Below, one piece after another: positions 1 through 7,003 of a stretch of 12,390 nt of DNA. Each line of letters begins with the position of its first letter. The first letter of the stretch is position 1. The stretch spans positions 1-12,390 of the forward strand of contig NVUS02000031.1 in assembly GCA_002402005.2 (NCBI GenBank). The letters are read 5' to 3'. Origin of the DNA: OCS116 cluster bacterium. GTDB taxonomy: Bacteria > Pseudomonadota > Alphaproteobacteria > Rhizobiales > OSC116. The translations under genes were made by a program, and so were the position numbers. The notes under the pieces were generated by a model. It was given only the letters and a program-made list of their open reading frames with translations. It ran no database searches and was not told the origin of the DNA.

Positions 1-1
1 C

Positions 2-397
2 TTGGGTACAAATTTCCTATTTTTCGACCCAAATTCTACACAACAAAGATTACCAGATGCAAAGGCGTGGCTAGAGTTTCGTGATGCCGCTGTGCGGTTA
101 AAAAAGCAAGGTAAATTATATATTGATCAACCCAATGGAATGAAATTTGTCGGCAATGGCTTGTTTCGTGCCAATGTAGATGCAGGAGTATATGAGGTTA
201 GCGCTTATTTATTCCGCGATGGCAATATGATATTTGAAGCGCATTCGCCCATTACCATGCGGAAATTTGGTCACGGCAACCAACTTACCTTATTTGCTCA
301 TACCTATCCGTGGGTACACGGTATTTTGGCGGTAATATTTGCCCTATTTCAGGCTGGTTTGCAGCCATTGTGTTTAAACGTAAATAATAGTTTTTAA
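2..397 (+). CDS. Alph_Pro_TM (TIGR02186)-like membrane protein, 3' part, probably frameshifted
   Basis: This is the C-terminal part of a longer protein; the 5' end lies outside the window. The segment reading FRDAAVRLKKQGKLY, then GLFRANV, YLFRDG and a final hydrophobic helix preceded by FAHTYPW, resembles the C-terminal half of the alphaproteobacterial family TIGR02186/Alph_Pro_TM. These are predicted single-anchor membrane proteins often found next to TauE/SafE-type sulfite exporters; their function is not established. In the open frame the protein ends with an atypical tail at 397. From about 352 the next frame reads GWFAAIVFKRK and stops at 385-387, which is the ending expected for this family. 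One missing base near 350 would join the two. The stretch after LFRANV also looks a few residues shorter than I recall for the family. The family call is from remembered motifs, so it is moderately sure. Confidence 0.7.
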   Translation: MGTNFLFFDPNSTQQRLPDAKAWLEFRDAAVRLKKQGKLYIDQPNGMKFVGNGLFRANVDAGVYEVSAYLFRDGNMIFEAHSPITMRKFGHGNQLTLFAHTYPWVHGILAVIFALFQAGLQPLCLNVNNSF

Positions 398-529
398 CGC
401 TTATTGTCAAATATTGGCTATGCATTTAACGCATGACTGTCCCTTTCTATCAATGGTTTCAATAATCGATATTTGTAATATATTTTATTACATTACTCAT
501 ATAAAGAGCCCTTAAGAAAGGACTATAGA

Positions 530-685
530 ATGGCATATATTCTAAATACAAGCAAAGCGCATCACCTTCCAACTTTTGCAGCAGCAACAAAGAATTTTTT
601 AAATAAAACAGTAACCGCAATCGCAAAAGCGCAGGAAACTCGCGCAGAAAACTATATTTCAAAAATGAAATTTTACGACCTATAA
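530..685 (+). CDS. small basic protein of 51 residues, unknown function
   Basis: The ATG at 530 is preceded by a good Shine-Dalgarno sequence (AGAAAGGA, about 513-521). The frame stays open for 51 codons to a TAA at 683-685, and an intrinsic terminator begins 23 bases later. The protein starts MAYILNTSKAHHLP, followed by a predicted amphipathic helix rich in Ala, Lys and Thr, and ends in KMKFYDL. It has no signal peptide and no membrane segment. The size and the MAY start recall the abundant alphaproteobacterial DUF1127-type small proteins, but the arginine-rich YRR/LSxLSDREL motif of that family is absent, so I do not assign it. Its own ribosome site and terminator suggest an independently transcribed small-protein gene. 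A non-coding RNA from the same interval is an alternative. Confidence 0.55.
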   Translation: MAYILNTSKAHHLPTFAAATKNFLNKTVTAIAKAQETRAENYISKMKFYDL

Positions 686-708
686 ACTTTGGTCATATAT
701 AAAAATTG

Positions 709-741
709 AAACTCTTCAATAGTTTATTGGAGAGTTTTTTT
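709..741 (+). terminator. intrinsic terminator after the small gene
   Basis: A 13-bp stem (709-721 with 725-737, one G-T wobble) with a three-base GTT loop is followed by a T run at 735-741. It lies just downstream of the 51-residue ORF and would end its transcript. The A-rich left flank means it may also act partly on transcripts from the opposite strand. Confidence 0.8.
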
Positions 742-1100
742 ATGCCTGCTTATGTTATTCTAGCCAATATTTTGCATCGGTGGTTTGCCAAGCTATTTAG
801 CTTGCATTTCAAATAAATTATCCAATGGCACACTGATCGGCTGATTGTCTGGCAGTGTGCCCATAATACGCGCCCACCATTTTTAATCAGCTGACTCGAT
901 GGGCAATGAATCTGGGCAATGACCTGTAAGTTGAATTGAGTTTTATACATTTAATTATCATTTATATATAATATTTAATATAATATATTGTATATATCCC
1001 ACTATTTGATAATCTTTAGACGTTGTATTCGGAAACCACCATACAGGTAAGGAAATATCAATTGCCCAGAGTTTTAAAAAATATAGAAGATATTGATTCA
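742..1100. other. gene-poor gap before the GST gene
   Basis: About 360 bases without a convincing intact gene. The left two thirds hold a possible broken minus-strand small ORF, described separately. From about 950 to 1015 the DNA is almost pure A+T with many TATA-like sequences, which would suit a promoter region for the GST gene, but no single -35/-10 pair stands out. The frame of the GST gene stays open upstream to 1023, but that extension does not look like GST sequence. Confidence 0.5.
793..950 (-). pseudogene. possible frame-broken small ORF
   Basis: On the minus strand an ATG at 950 opens MYKTQFNLQVIAQIHCP... up to a run of five A (T on the plus strand, 880-884). From there a neighbouring frame reads WWARIMGTLPDNQP and then SVPLDNLFEMQAK before a TAG at 793-795, which looks more protein-like than the continuing frame. 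One additional A in the run would fuse the two into a protein of about 52 residues. No clear Shine-Dalgarno precedes the ATG, and I recognise no family. It could be a decayed gene end, a sequencing indel, or chance. Confidence 0.25.
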
Positions 1101-1829
1101 ATGTCAGGGTTGCATTTATATCATGCGACTGTATCCAATTGTTCTCAACGTGTAAGAATTATGCTTGAGGAAAAAGAACTCAATTGGGAAAGTCACTTAA
1201 TCGATTTTGCGAAAAGTGAGCAATTAACTGAAAAATTTCAGTCTATTAACCCTGCAGGTGTTGTGCCTGTACTCGCACATAACGGTGCTATCATAACCGA
1301 GTCCAATGATATACTTGAATATATTGAACAAGAATTCCCATCACCCCAAATGGGTAAGGATGGCCAATATATACGGTCACTGCTCGATCTTTCTAACGCT
1401 GTTCAAGCTGATGTTAAGCTGCTTACATTTGAACTTATACTCAATAAAATGCGGCCTTTCGAAGCCAAGAATTTTGAAGACTATGCAAAACGTCAGGGCA
1501 ATAAATCCCTAGTAGAATTTCATAGAAAATTTGCTTTCGACCAAGTGTCAGAAGCGGAGATAAGCAATGCTGCCGACAGCTTGTCCAAAGCCGCAATCTA
1601 TGTAGACACTGTGCTTCAAAAAGAAGAATGGTTGTCTGGCAAGGCAATGGGTGTTGCTGATATTTCCTGGGTTGTGAACGGACATCGCTTTTATGCACTA
1701 AATGCCACCATGCCAAACCTGCTTGGCATGGAGCCATTAACAAATTTCAAAAACTGGTTCAAGAATATGAGTTCTAGAAAAAGCTTTAAAAGGGGTTTGC
1801 TAGACTATCTTCCTCATATGATGAGATGA
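1101..1829 (+). CDS. glutathione S-transferase family protein
   Basis: A 242-residue cytosolic-type GST: an N-terminal thioredoxin-like domain (about residues 3-80) and an all-helical C-terminal domain. Near the N terminus it carries S12-N-C14-S15-Q-R-V-R, the position of the catalytic Ser/Cys and close to the SSCSxRVRI signature of zeta-class enzymes. The cis-proline is P56 in GVVPVL, and E67-S68 in ITESNDILEY is the usual glutathione gamma-glutamyl contact. The ADISW segment in the C-terminal domain fits the GST N-capping box. I place the start at ATG 1101 because the family homology starts there, with a weak TAGAAGA ribosome site at 1084-1090; a TTG at 1023 is in frame but adds 26 unrelated residues. 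It ends convergently with the liv operon. In an aromatic catabolic setting it could be a cis-trans isomerase, a beta-etherase-like enzyme, or a detoxifying transferase; the sequence does not decide. Confidence 0.85.
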   Translation: MSGLHLYHATVSNCSQRVRIMLEEKELNWESHLIDFAKSEQLTEKFQSINPAGVVPVLAHNGAIITESNDILEYIEQEFPSPQMGKDGQYIRSLLDLSNAVQADVKLLTFELILNKMRPFEAKNFEDYAKRQGNKSLVEFHRKFAFDQVSEAEISNAADSLSKAAIYVDTVLQKEEWLSGKAMGVADISWVVNGHRFYALNATMPNLLGMEPLTNFKNWFKNMSSRKSFKRGLLDYLPHMMR

Positions 1830-1837
1830 AATCTCAT
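1821..1837. other. short hairpin at the end of the GST gene
   Basis: A perfect 7-bp inverted repeat (ATGAGAT, three-base loop, ATCTCAT) overlaps the GST stop codon. No T run follows on either strand, so it is at best a weak terminator between the convergent GST and liv genes. I found no better terminator in 1830-1912. Confidence 0.3.
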
Positions 1838-1912
1838 AAATATTGATAGTGGCTTAAAGAATGGGGCATCTTGGTAAGTGTTGCCATTTCATTTTAGAGC
1901 AATATATGTCGT

Positions 1913-2899
1913 TCAAGGCTCTCGCGTAACGGGCAGTAAAGAGCGCTTAAACTTTTCTTCAAACATACCCCAGATCCCTTTTCTAGAAAACATCATGATT
2001 ATGATAGCAAAAACGCCTAAAACGATCAAATACACCACTCCATAATCTGCAAGTGTTTCACGAAGTATAAAAAATACAATTGTACCAACAATAGCGCCTT
2101 CAAGTTTTCCAATGCCGCCAATAACCACAATAAATATAATGATAATGGTCCAATCATTCAAGCTGAATGCGCTTTCTGGCGAAATACGCAATTTTTGAAA
2201 GAAGATAACCGCACCAATGGCGCCCGTTGCCGCTGCAACCGCAATATACATAACAAATTTAGTTTTCCAAATGTTGATGCCCAAAGAAGCCGCTGCGATT
2301 TCATTGTCCCTAAGTGCCATCAAAGCCAACCCAGTTTTAGAGAGCAACAGAGCATAAACAGCAAATATTGTGCCTAAACCCAAGCCCAGCATAAGCCAAT
2401 ATATGGTCATTTCACGCATTGCGCGGCTTGATGCAATGCTTTTTACCACATCGGTTGGCAACGACATGCCGGCACCGCCACCAAGTTCCGGTACCATAAA
2501 AAAACAGAGAGAGATAGTTTCGGCCGCCACCCAAGTGCCGATTGCAAAATGCGCACCGTTTAACCGAAATAATAAAGGCGCAAACACACCCGCAATAAGC
2601 GCAGCTGCTAACATTGAAATGGGAACAGACAAGAAAGGCGAAATGCCAAGTTTTGCCGTTACGATGAACATGGCATAACCGCCAACGCCAACAAAGGCTT
2701 GCTGCCCTACAGAAATTAACCCCGTATAGCCCGCAAGTAAATTCCATAAAACCGCTAAGGCTAAAAAGCTATAAAATTCTCCTAATAACCGTATATCCGC
2801 GCGGCTTACCCACCAAGGCGCGGAAGCCAGAATAATGGTAATGAGTGTCAAAACTAAAAACACACGGATTTGTTTTTTGGGTAATGATTTTAATATCAT
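1913..2899 (-). CDS. livM: branched-chain amino acid-type ABC transporter permease LivM
   Basis: A 328-residue polytopic inner-membrane protein of the LivM family, one of the two permeases of HAAT-type importers. It has many hydrophobic segments, the conserved GLISVGQQAFVGVGGYA stretch in the first third, and the cytoplasmic loop ALRDNEIAAASLGIN that contacts the ATPase. I choose ATG 2899 over the in-frame ATG at 2944: the latter would overlap livH by 41 bases, whereas 2899 lies 4 bases after the livH stop with a GTGGA ribosome site upstream. It is last in the livG-livF-livH-livM operon. Members of this family carry branched-chain amino acids, amides and also aromatic acids. The neighbouring aromatic catabolic genes suggest an aromatic substrate here; this is inference. 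Confidence 0.93.
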   Translation of the reverse strand: MILKSLPKKQIRVFLVLTLITIILASAPWWVSRADIRLLGEFYSFLALAVLWNLLAGYTGLISVGQQAFVGVGGYAMFIVTAKLGISPFLSVPISMLAAALIAGVFAPLLFRLNGAHFAIGTWVAAETISLCFFMVPELGGGAGMSLPTDVVKSIASSRAMREMTIYWLMLGLGLGTIFAVYALLLSKTGLALMALRDNEIAAASLGINIWKTKFVMYIAVAAATGAIGAVIFFQKLRISPESAFSLNDWTIIIIFIVVIGGIGKLEGAIVGTIVFFILRETLADYGVVYLIVLGVFAIIIMMFSRKGIWGMFEEKFKRSLLPVTREP

Positions 2900-2903
2900 A
2901 ATA

Positions 2904-3764
2904 TTATTCCACTTTCGAAAATAAACCTTTAGGGCGCACAGCAAGAATTATAAAAAACGCCAAATGCCCAGCCAATATCTGAAAACTAGGGGATATATGA
3001 GCACCAAATATTTGGGCAATGCCAAGTATAATGCCACCCACTAAAGTGCCCCAAAGGCTACCAAGCCCACCAATAATAACCGCCTCAAAACCATAAATAA
3101 GGCGGGCAGGGCCCGAAAAAGGATCGAAGCTAGAACGAATGGCCAGCAAAACGCCAGCAACACTAATGACACAAAAGCATAATGCCATCGCCATGGCAAA
3201 AACATGCTTGGTATTAATGCCAATTGCCGAAGCCATTTCACGATCATCCGAAGTGGCTCTAAAAGCACGGCCAATTTTTGTATAAGAGAATAATAATTCA
3301 AGGCCAAAAATAATGATTATGGCCACAAAAAAAGTAAGAATCGGCAGTAAACCGAAATGCATATCCAATATTCCAACAGATGCCGTGTCAATATCACCCG
3401 CTGTCAGACGATGGGTATTGGTAGAGAATGTAGTTAAAAGCGTATTTTGTATGATGACCGCCAAACCAAAAGTAACAAGTAAAGGCGGAAGGATATCATC
3501 GCCCATGGTGCGGTTTAAAATATAACGCTGTATCATATAACCAAGCATCGACATAATCGGAATGACCAGCAACAAGGCAATGAAGGGGTGCACTCCCGTA
3601 TAAGAGATCACAAGATAAGCAATATAGGCAGATAAGATTATAAAATCCCCATGGGCAATGTTAACCAACCGCATAATGCCGAATATCAATGACAAACCGG
3701 CTGCAAAGAGCGCATATAACCCGCCAAGCAGAATGCCTTGTATAATAAGTTCAATAAAATTCAT
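2904..3764 (-). CDS. livH: branched-chain amino acid-type ABC transporter permease LivH
   Basis: A 286-residue inner-membrane permease of the LivH family, forming the translocation pore with LivM. The N terminus has GLYALFAAGLSLIFGIMRLVNIAHGD (split here only by description), the family hallmark ending in NIAHGDF. The ATPase-coupling loop reads AFRATSDDREMASAIGIN, and the C terminus ends RPKGLFSKVE, all typical and full length. The ATG at 3764 has a GGAG ribosome site and lies three bases after the livF stop, so translation is probably coupled. Nothing suggests damage. Family assignment is firm; the transported compound is not determined by the sequence. Confidence 0.93.
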   Translation of the reverse strand: MNFIELIIQGILLGGLYALFAAGLSLIFGIMRLVNIAHGDFIILSAYIAYLVISYTGVHPFIALLLVIPIMSMLGYMIQRYILNRTMGDDILPPLLVTFGLAVIIQNTLLTTFSTNTHRLTAGDIDTASVGILDMHFGLLPILTFFVAIIIIFGLELLFSYTKIGRAFRATSDDREMASAIGINTKHVFAMAMALCFCVISVAGVLLAIRSSFDPFSGPARLIYGFEAVIIGGLGSLWGTLVGGIILGIAQIFGAHISPSFQILAGHLAFFIILAVRPKGLFSKVE

Positions 3765-3767
3765 TCG

Positions 3768-4472
3768 TCATTCTCCAAAATAGGCAGTTGTAAGTTGTTC
3801 TTTTGTAAATTGAGACGCCGCACCACTCAGAACAATTTTACCTTCGCGCATGCACACCAAATTTTTCGAAATTTTGCGTACCCGTTCTATATCTTGTTCA
3901 ACTAGTATGGCGCTAATGCCGCTTTCTATAATGCTCGGCATAGCGGCATATACGTCATTAACAACTGTCGGGGCAAGGCCAAGCGATAGCTCATCAAATA
4001 AGATGACTTCGGGGTTGGCAACCAGTGCGCGGCCAATGGCCACCATCTGCTGTTGCCCGCCAGATAATGACAAAGAGGGCATTTTTTGCTTTTCAGCCAA
4101 AATAGGAAACAACTCAAACACCCGTTCTATTGTCCAATAGCCTTTGCGGCCATAATCAGCCGCAATCTGTAAATTCTCATATACACTCAACGAGCTAAAC
4201 AAGCGCCGCCCCTCTGGCACCATAGCAATGCCAAGGCCAGCAAGTTTGTTGGCCGAAAGGTGCCCAATATCTTGTCGTTGAAATTGAATCATCGATTTTT
4301 CACGTGGCAATAAACCCAAAATCGATTTGAAAAGCGTCGTCTTGCCCGCACCATTGGCACCCACTAGCCCCAATACCGAATTTTTCTCTAGGCAAAAACT
4401 AACATCAAATAGAGCTTGGAAATCACCATAACCCGATGAGAGATTGTTAATTCTTAGCAAGCTATTGTCCAT
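3768..4472 (-). CDS. livF: ABC transporter ATP-binding protein LivF
   Basis: A 234-residue cytoplasmic ATPase of the LivF family. Walker A is GANGAGKTT (residues 38-46), the signature motif is LSLSGGQQQM (around 134-143), Walker B ends in ILFDE (157-161), and the switch position reads VEQD (191-194), with Gln in place of His as is usual for LivF. The segment MVPEGRRLFSSLSVYENL (84-101) is another LivF hallmark. I choose ATG 4472 (GAGGAAA ribosome site, 11-base overlap with livG) over the in-frame ATG 4487, which would add five residues and a longer overlap. It is the second gene of the operon and would pair with LivG to power uptake. Confidence 0.93.
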   Translation of the reverse strand: MDNSLLRINNLSSGYGDFQALFDVSFCLEKNSVLGLVGANGAGKTTLFKSILGLLPREKSMIQFQRQDIGHLSANKLAGLGIAMVPEGRRLFSSLSVYENLQIAADYGRKGYWTIERVFELFPILAEKQKMPSLSLSGGQQQMVAIGRALVANPEVILFDELSLGLAPTVVNDVYAAMPSIIESGISAILVEQDIERVRKISKNLVCMREGKIVLSGAASQFTKEQLTTAYFGE

Positions 4473-5211
4473 CAATATTTTCCTCATCTAAACCTAAATA
4501 AATTGATGAAACCTCTGGGCTTTTCATAATATCCTCAGGCTTGCCTTCAGTAATTTTTTGCCCAAAATCAAGCACCATAATGCGGTCAACCACACTTAGT
4601 AAAGCGTGCAATACATGCTCAATCCAAATGATAGATACGCCATTGTTTTTAATGGTCATAATCAGTTCAATCAGCTCGTTGCATTCTGTTTCGGTTAACC
4701 CGCCAGCGATCTCATCTAATAATAATAAACGTGGTGCCGTGGCGATAGATCTGGCTAACTCTAAGCGTTTTCTATCCAATAAAGTCAGACTGCCGGCCAG
4801 TTGACGGGCTTTTGATGTAAGGCTTGTAAGCTCTAGTGCCTCAACGGCTTTGTCTTTGGCTTCGGCTTCAGATATCTCTTGGCCAAATGCCGCAGCAACC
4901 AAAACATTTTCATAAGTTGTAAGCCCCGAAAAAGGTTGAGGCACTTGAAATGAACGGGTAATGCCCAAATGGCACCTTTGTCGCGCGCTCACTTTTGTAA
5001 TGTCTTGGCCAAAATATTGAATGCTACCTTTATCTGAATTTGTGGTGCCAGATATAAGGTTAAATAAAGTGGTCTTACCTGCGCCATTGGGGCCAATAAT
5101 ACCTAAGGCCTCACCTTTGCCGAGGTTAAACGAAATTTCATTTGTCACTATAAATGTGCCATAGGATTTGCTCAACTCAGTTACTGTGAGAGCATTTTCT
5201 TCAAATAACAT
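4462..5211 (-). CDS. livG: ABC transporter ATP-binding protein LivG
   Basis: A 249-residue cytoplasmic ATPase of the LivG family, first gene of the minus-strand operon. Walker A is GPNGAGKTT (residues 40-48), Walker B is LLLLDE (162-167), followed by the D-loop-like IAGGLTE, and the switch His is H199 in WIEHV. The signature region reads SLTLLDRKRLELARS (141-155) rather than a canonical LSGGQ; I recall the same LDRKRLELAR form in a LivG-like subfamily, so it is probably not a defect. I choose ATG 5211 because AAGGGAG lies just upstream; an in-frame ATG at 5244 would add 11 residues without a ribosome site. It diverges from the hydroxylase gene, with about 158 bases between them that probably hold both promoters. 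Confidence 0.92.
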   Translation of the reverse strand: MLFEENALTVTELSKSYGTFIVTNEISFNLGKGEALGIIGPNGAGKTTLFNLISGTTNSDKGSIQYFGQDITKVSARQRCHLGITRSFQVPQPFSGLTTYENVLVAAAFGQEISEAEAKDKAVEALELTSLTSKARQLAGSLTLLDRKRLELARSIATAPRLLLLDEIAGGLTETECNELIELIMTIKNNGVSIIWIEHVLHALLSVVDRIMVLDFGQKITEGKPEDIMKSPEVSSIYLGLDEENIDGQ

Positions 5212-5232
5212 ATTCACTCCCTTTTCGTGAAA

Positions 5233-5250
5233 TTCATCATGCAAGATGAA
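5233..5250. promoter_or_regulatory. inverted repeat upstream of livG, possible operator
   Basis: TTCATC and GATGAA arms separated by six bases form a perfect dyad 22 bases upstream of the livG start, between the divergent operons. FCD-type GntR regulators bind short dyads, and one is encoded 3 kb away, so this may be an operator. It could equally be a leader hairpin or chance in AT-rich DNA. Confidence 0.3.
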
Positions 5251-5312
5251 CTAAAATGACTTTTTAGGTCAATTTCAATATAATGCATAAAATAACAAAT
5301 AATACATTATTC

Positions 5313-5340
5313 TTGATTTATTATATTTTTATTCTATGAT
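5313..5340 (+). promoter_or_regulatory. candidate sigma-70-type promoter for the hydroxylase operon
   Basis: TTGATT (5313-5318) and TATGAT (5335-5340) are spaced by 16 bases, close to the housekeeping consensus, and would start transcription about 20-25 bases before the hydroxylase ATG at 5370. The two elements are also flanked by a CTTGAT/ATCAAG dyad. The call rests on consensus resemblance only. Confidence 0.4.
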
Positions 5341-5369
5341 CAAGAGATAATTTCAATAAGGGAAATGAA

Positions 5370-6983
5370 ATGAAGACAGGTGCTATAAAAACTGATTTTG
5401 ACGTGATACATATTGGGTATGGTCCCGTGAGTAAAACTTTGGCCGTTATGCTTGATCGCTTAGACTGGAAAGTCGGAATTTTTGAAAAATTTGCCGAAGT
5501 TTACCCTTTGCCGCGCGCGGTGTGTATTGACCATGAAATTTTTAGAATGCTCAAAGCCAGCGGCATGGGTGATATCGCAGATAAGGTGACATCACCAGCA
5601 CCCGTATATCGTTGGTTCAATGCAGATTGGAAAGAATTACTATCAATCGATTGGACGGCAGGTTCAATTTCAGGTGGGCCAGAAGTAAACTTTGTTCACC
5701 AACCAAGCTTCGAGCGAGAGTTGGACAAAGACATCAATTCTCGCAAAAATATATCGTTAAATTATAATTCTGAGGCGGTCGCGGTTAAGCAGAATGATGA
5801 TTATGTAACTGTAACCATTAAGAATGTCGAAACCGGCGAAGAAACCGATTACACTGCCCGCTACCTTGTGGGTATGGATGGTGCCAATAGCTTTGTGAGA
5901 GAATCATTAGGCATCACCCGAACCGACAAAGGCTTTGAAGCCGATTGGTTAGTGGTCGATTTCATTCTAAACGACGGTCTTTCAGCGAAAGATTTGGGTT
6001 TAATCGAATGTGGCCAGCATTGTAACCCAAAACGCCCGACAACCATCGTACCAGGCGGTTTCGAAAATGGCAAAGAATGCCGCCGCTGGGAATTTATGCG
6101 CCTGCCACACGAAACCAAAGAAGAGATGATAACCGAAGCCAAAGTACAGGAATTATTGGGTGATTGGATAAAACCCGATCAAGGTACGCTCGTGAGGCAC
6201 GCATTATACACCTTCCGATCTTTAGTGGCCAATCAATGGCGCGAAAAACGTATTCTCTTGGCAGGTGATGCAGCTCATCTCATGCCACCATTTATGGGGC
6301 AGGGCATGTGCGCAGGTTTAAGAGATGTTTGGAATTTGGTTTGGAAATTGAACTTGATTCTAAAAGGCGCGGCAAGCGATAATTTATTGGATAGCTATGA
6401 GCCTGAACGCTCCCCTCATATTAGCGATGTCATAGACGCGTCAGTTTATTTAGGTGAGGTCATTTGTGTTTCGGACGAAAAACAAGCCGCAGAGCGTGAT
6501 GAAGCCTTTCTTTCAGGCACCGCCACTCCGCCACCACCGTTCCCAATTTTAACCGATGGTTTCTTGCAGCGTAACCAAGCGGGTGAAATTGTTGGACTAG
6601 CTGGTGAATTATCTCCACATGCGGTGGTTAGGCATGACGGCAAGACAGGCAGATTTGATGATTTTGTACCAAACGGCTTTACATTGGTTTTAACAGAGAG
6701 CTGTCAGCTAAATGATTTATCAGCAGATACAAAAGCAAAATTATCTAGCTTAAATATAAATATTGCGGTGGTCGTAAACAAGTTAACCGCAACCGATGCG
6801 CAATTTGCAGATACGCAAAATAATATCCTTCCGTTTATGACAGAAAATGATATCTGCGCCATGCTTATACGCCCTGATTTTTACTTATTTGGTGCGGCAC
6901 AAACCTCAGATGCGGTTGACCAACTTGTTGAAAATTTAGTAACTCAAGCCGCCAAATACGACATTGAAATATTGAATCAGTGA
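5370..6983 (+). CDS. mhpA: MhpA-like FAD-dependent aromatic hydroxylase
   Basis: A 537-residue class A flavoprotein monooxygenase of the MhpA group. MhpA (3-(3-hydroxyphenyl)propionate/3-hydroxycinnamate hydroxylase) adds a second hydroxyl to a phenol using NADH and O2 to give a catechol. Visible parts: the N-terminal dinucleotide fold GYGPVS (residues 16-21), the NAD(P)H/FAD DG motif VGMDGANSFVR (167-177), the FAD ribityl GD motif LLAGDAAHLMPPFMGQGMC (297-314), and a C-terminal thioredoxin-like domain from about 400. Length is close to E. coli MhpA. The third glycine of GxGxxG is Ser21, unusual but not clearly disabling. The ATG at 5370 has an AAGGGA ribosome site. It is followed after 20 bases by the binding-protein gene. 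The substrate may differ from that of MhpA: related enzymes act on resorcinol and other phenols. Confidence 0.85.
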   Translation: MKTGAIKTDFDVIHIGYGPVSKTLAVMLDRLDWKVGIFEKFAEVYPLPRAVCIDHEIFRMLKASGMGDIADKVTSPAPVYRWFNADWKELLSIDWTAGSISGGPEVNFVHQPSFERELDKDINSRKNISLNYNSEAVAVKQNDDYVTVTIKNVETGEETDYTARYLVGMDGANSFVRESLGITRTDKGFEADWLVVDFILNDGLSAKDLGLIECGQHCNPKRPTTIVPGGFENGKECRRWEFMRLPHETKEEMITEAKVQELLGDWIKPDQGTLVRHALYTFRSLVANQWREKRILLAGDAAHLMPPFMGQGMCAGLRDVWNLVWKLNLILKGAASDNLLDSYEPERSPHISDVIDASVYLGEVICVSDEKQAAERDEAFLSGTATPPPPFPILTDGFLQRNQAGEIVGLAGELSPHAVVRHDGKTGRFDDFVPNGFTLVLTESCQLNDLSADTKAKLSSLNINIAVVVNKLTATDAQFADTQNNILPFMTENDICAMLIRPDFYLFGAAQTSDAVDQLVENLVTQAAKYDIEILNQ

Positions 6984-7003
6984 TTTTTTAAGTGGAGGAA
7001 GAA

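Noticed and set aside
742..816. 24-codon plus-strand ORF starting MPAYVILANILHRW just after the terminator
   Set aside because: Its start abuts the T run of the terminator, it has no ribosome site of its own, and it overlaps the more plausible minus-strand frame.
950..1015. Many A/T palindromes such as TATATA and AATATATT
   Set aside because: Expected by chance in nearly pure A+T sequence; no paired arms of useful complexity.
1023..1100. Upstream in-frame extension of the GST gene from a TTG codon
   Set aside because: The added 26 residues do not resemble a GST N terminus, and the family homology starts at the ATG at 1101.
2900..2944. Longer livM start at 2944
   Set aside because: It would overlap livH by 41 bases with residues unlike LivM; the ATG at 2899 has a ribosome site and normal spacing.
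3768..5211. Reading the two ATPases as one duplicated or broken gene
   Set aside because: Both have complete Walker A and B motifs, separate ribosome sites and the distinct hallmarks of LivF and LivG.
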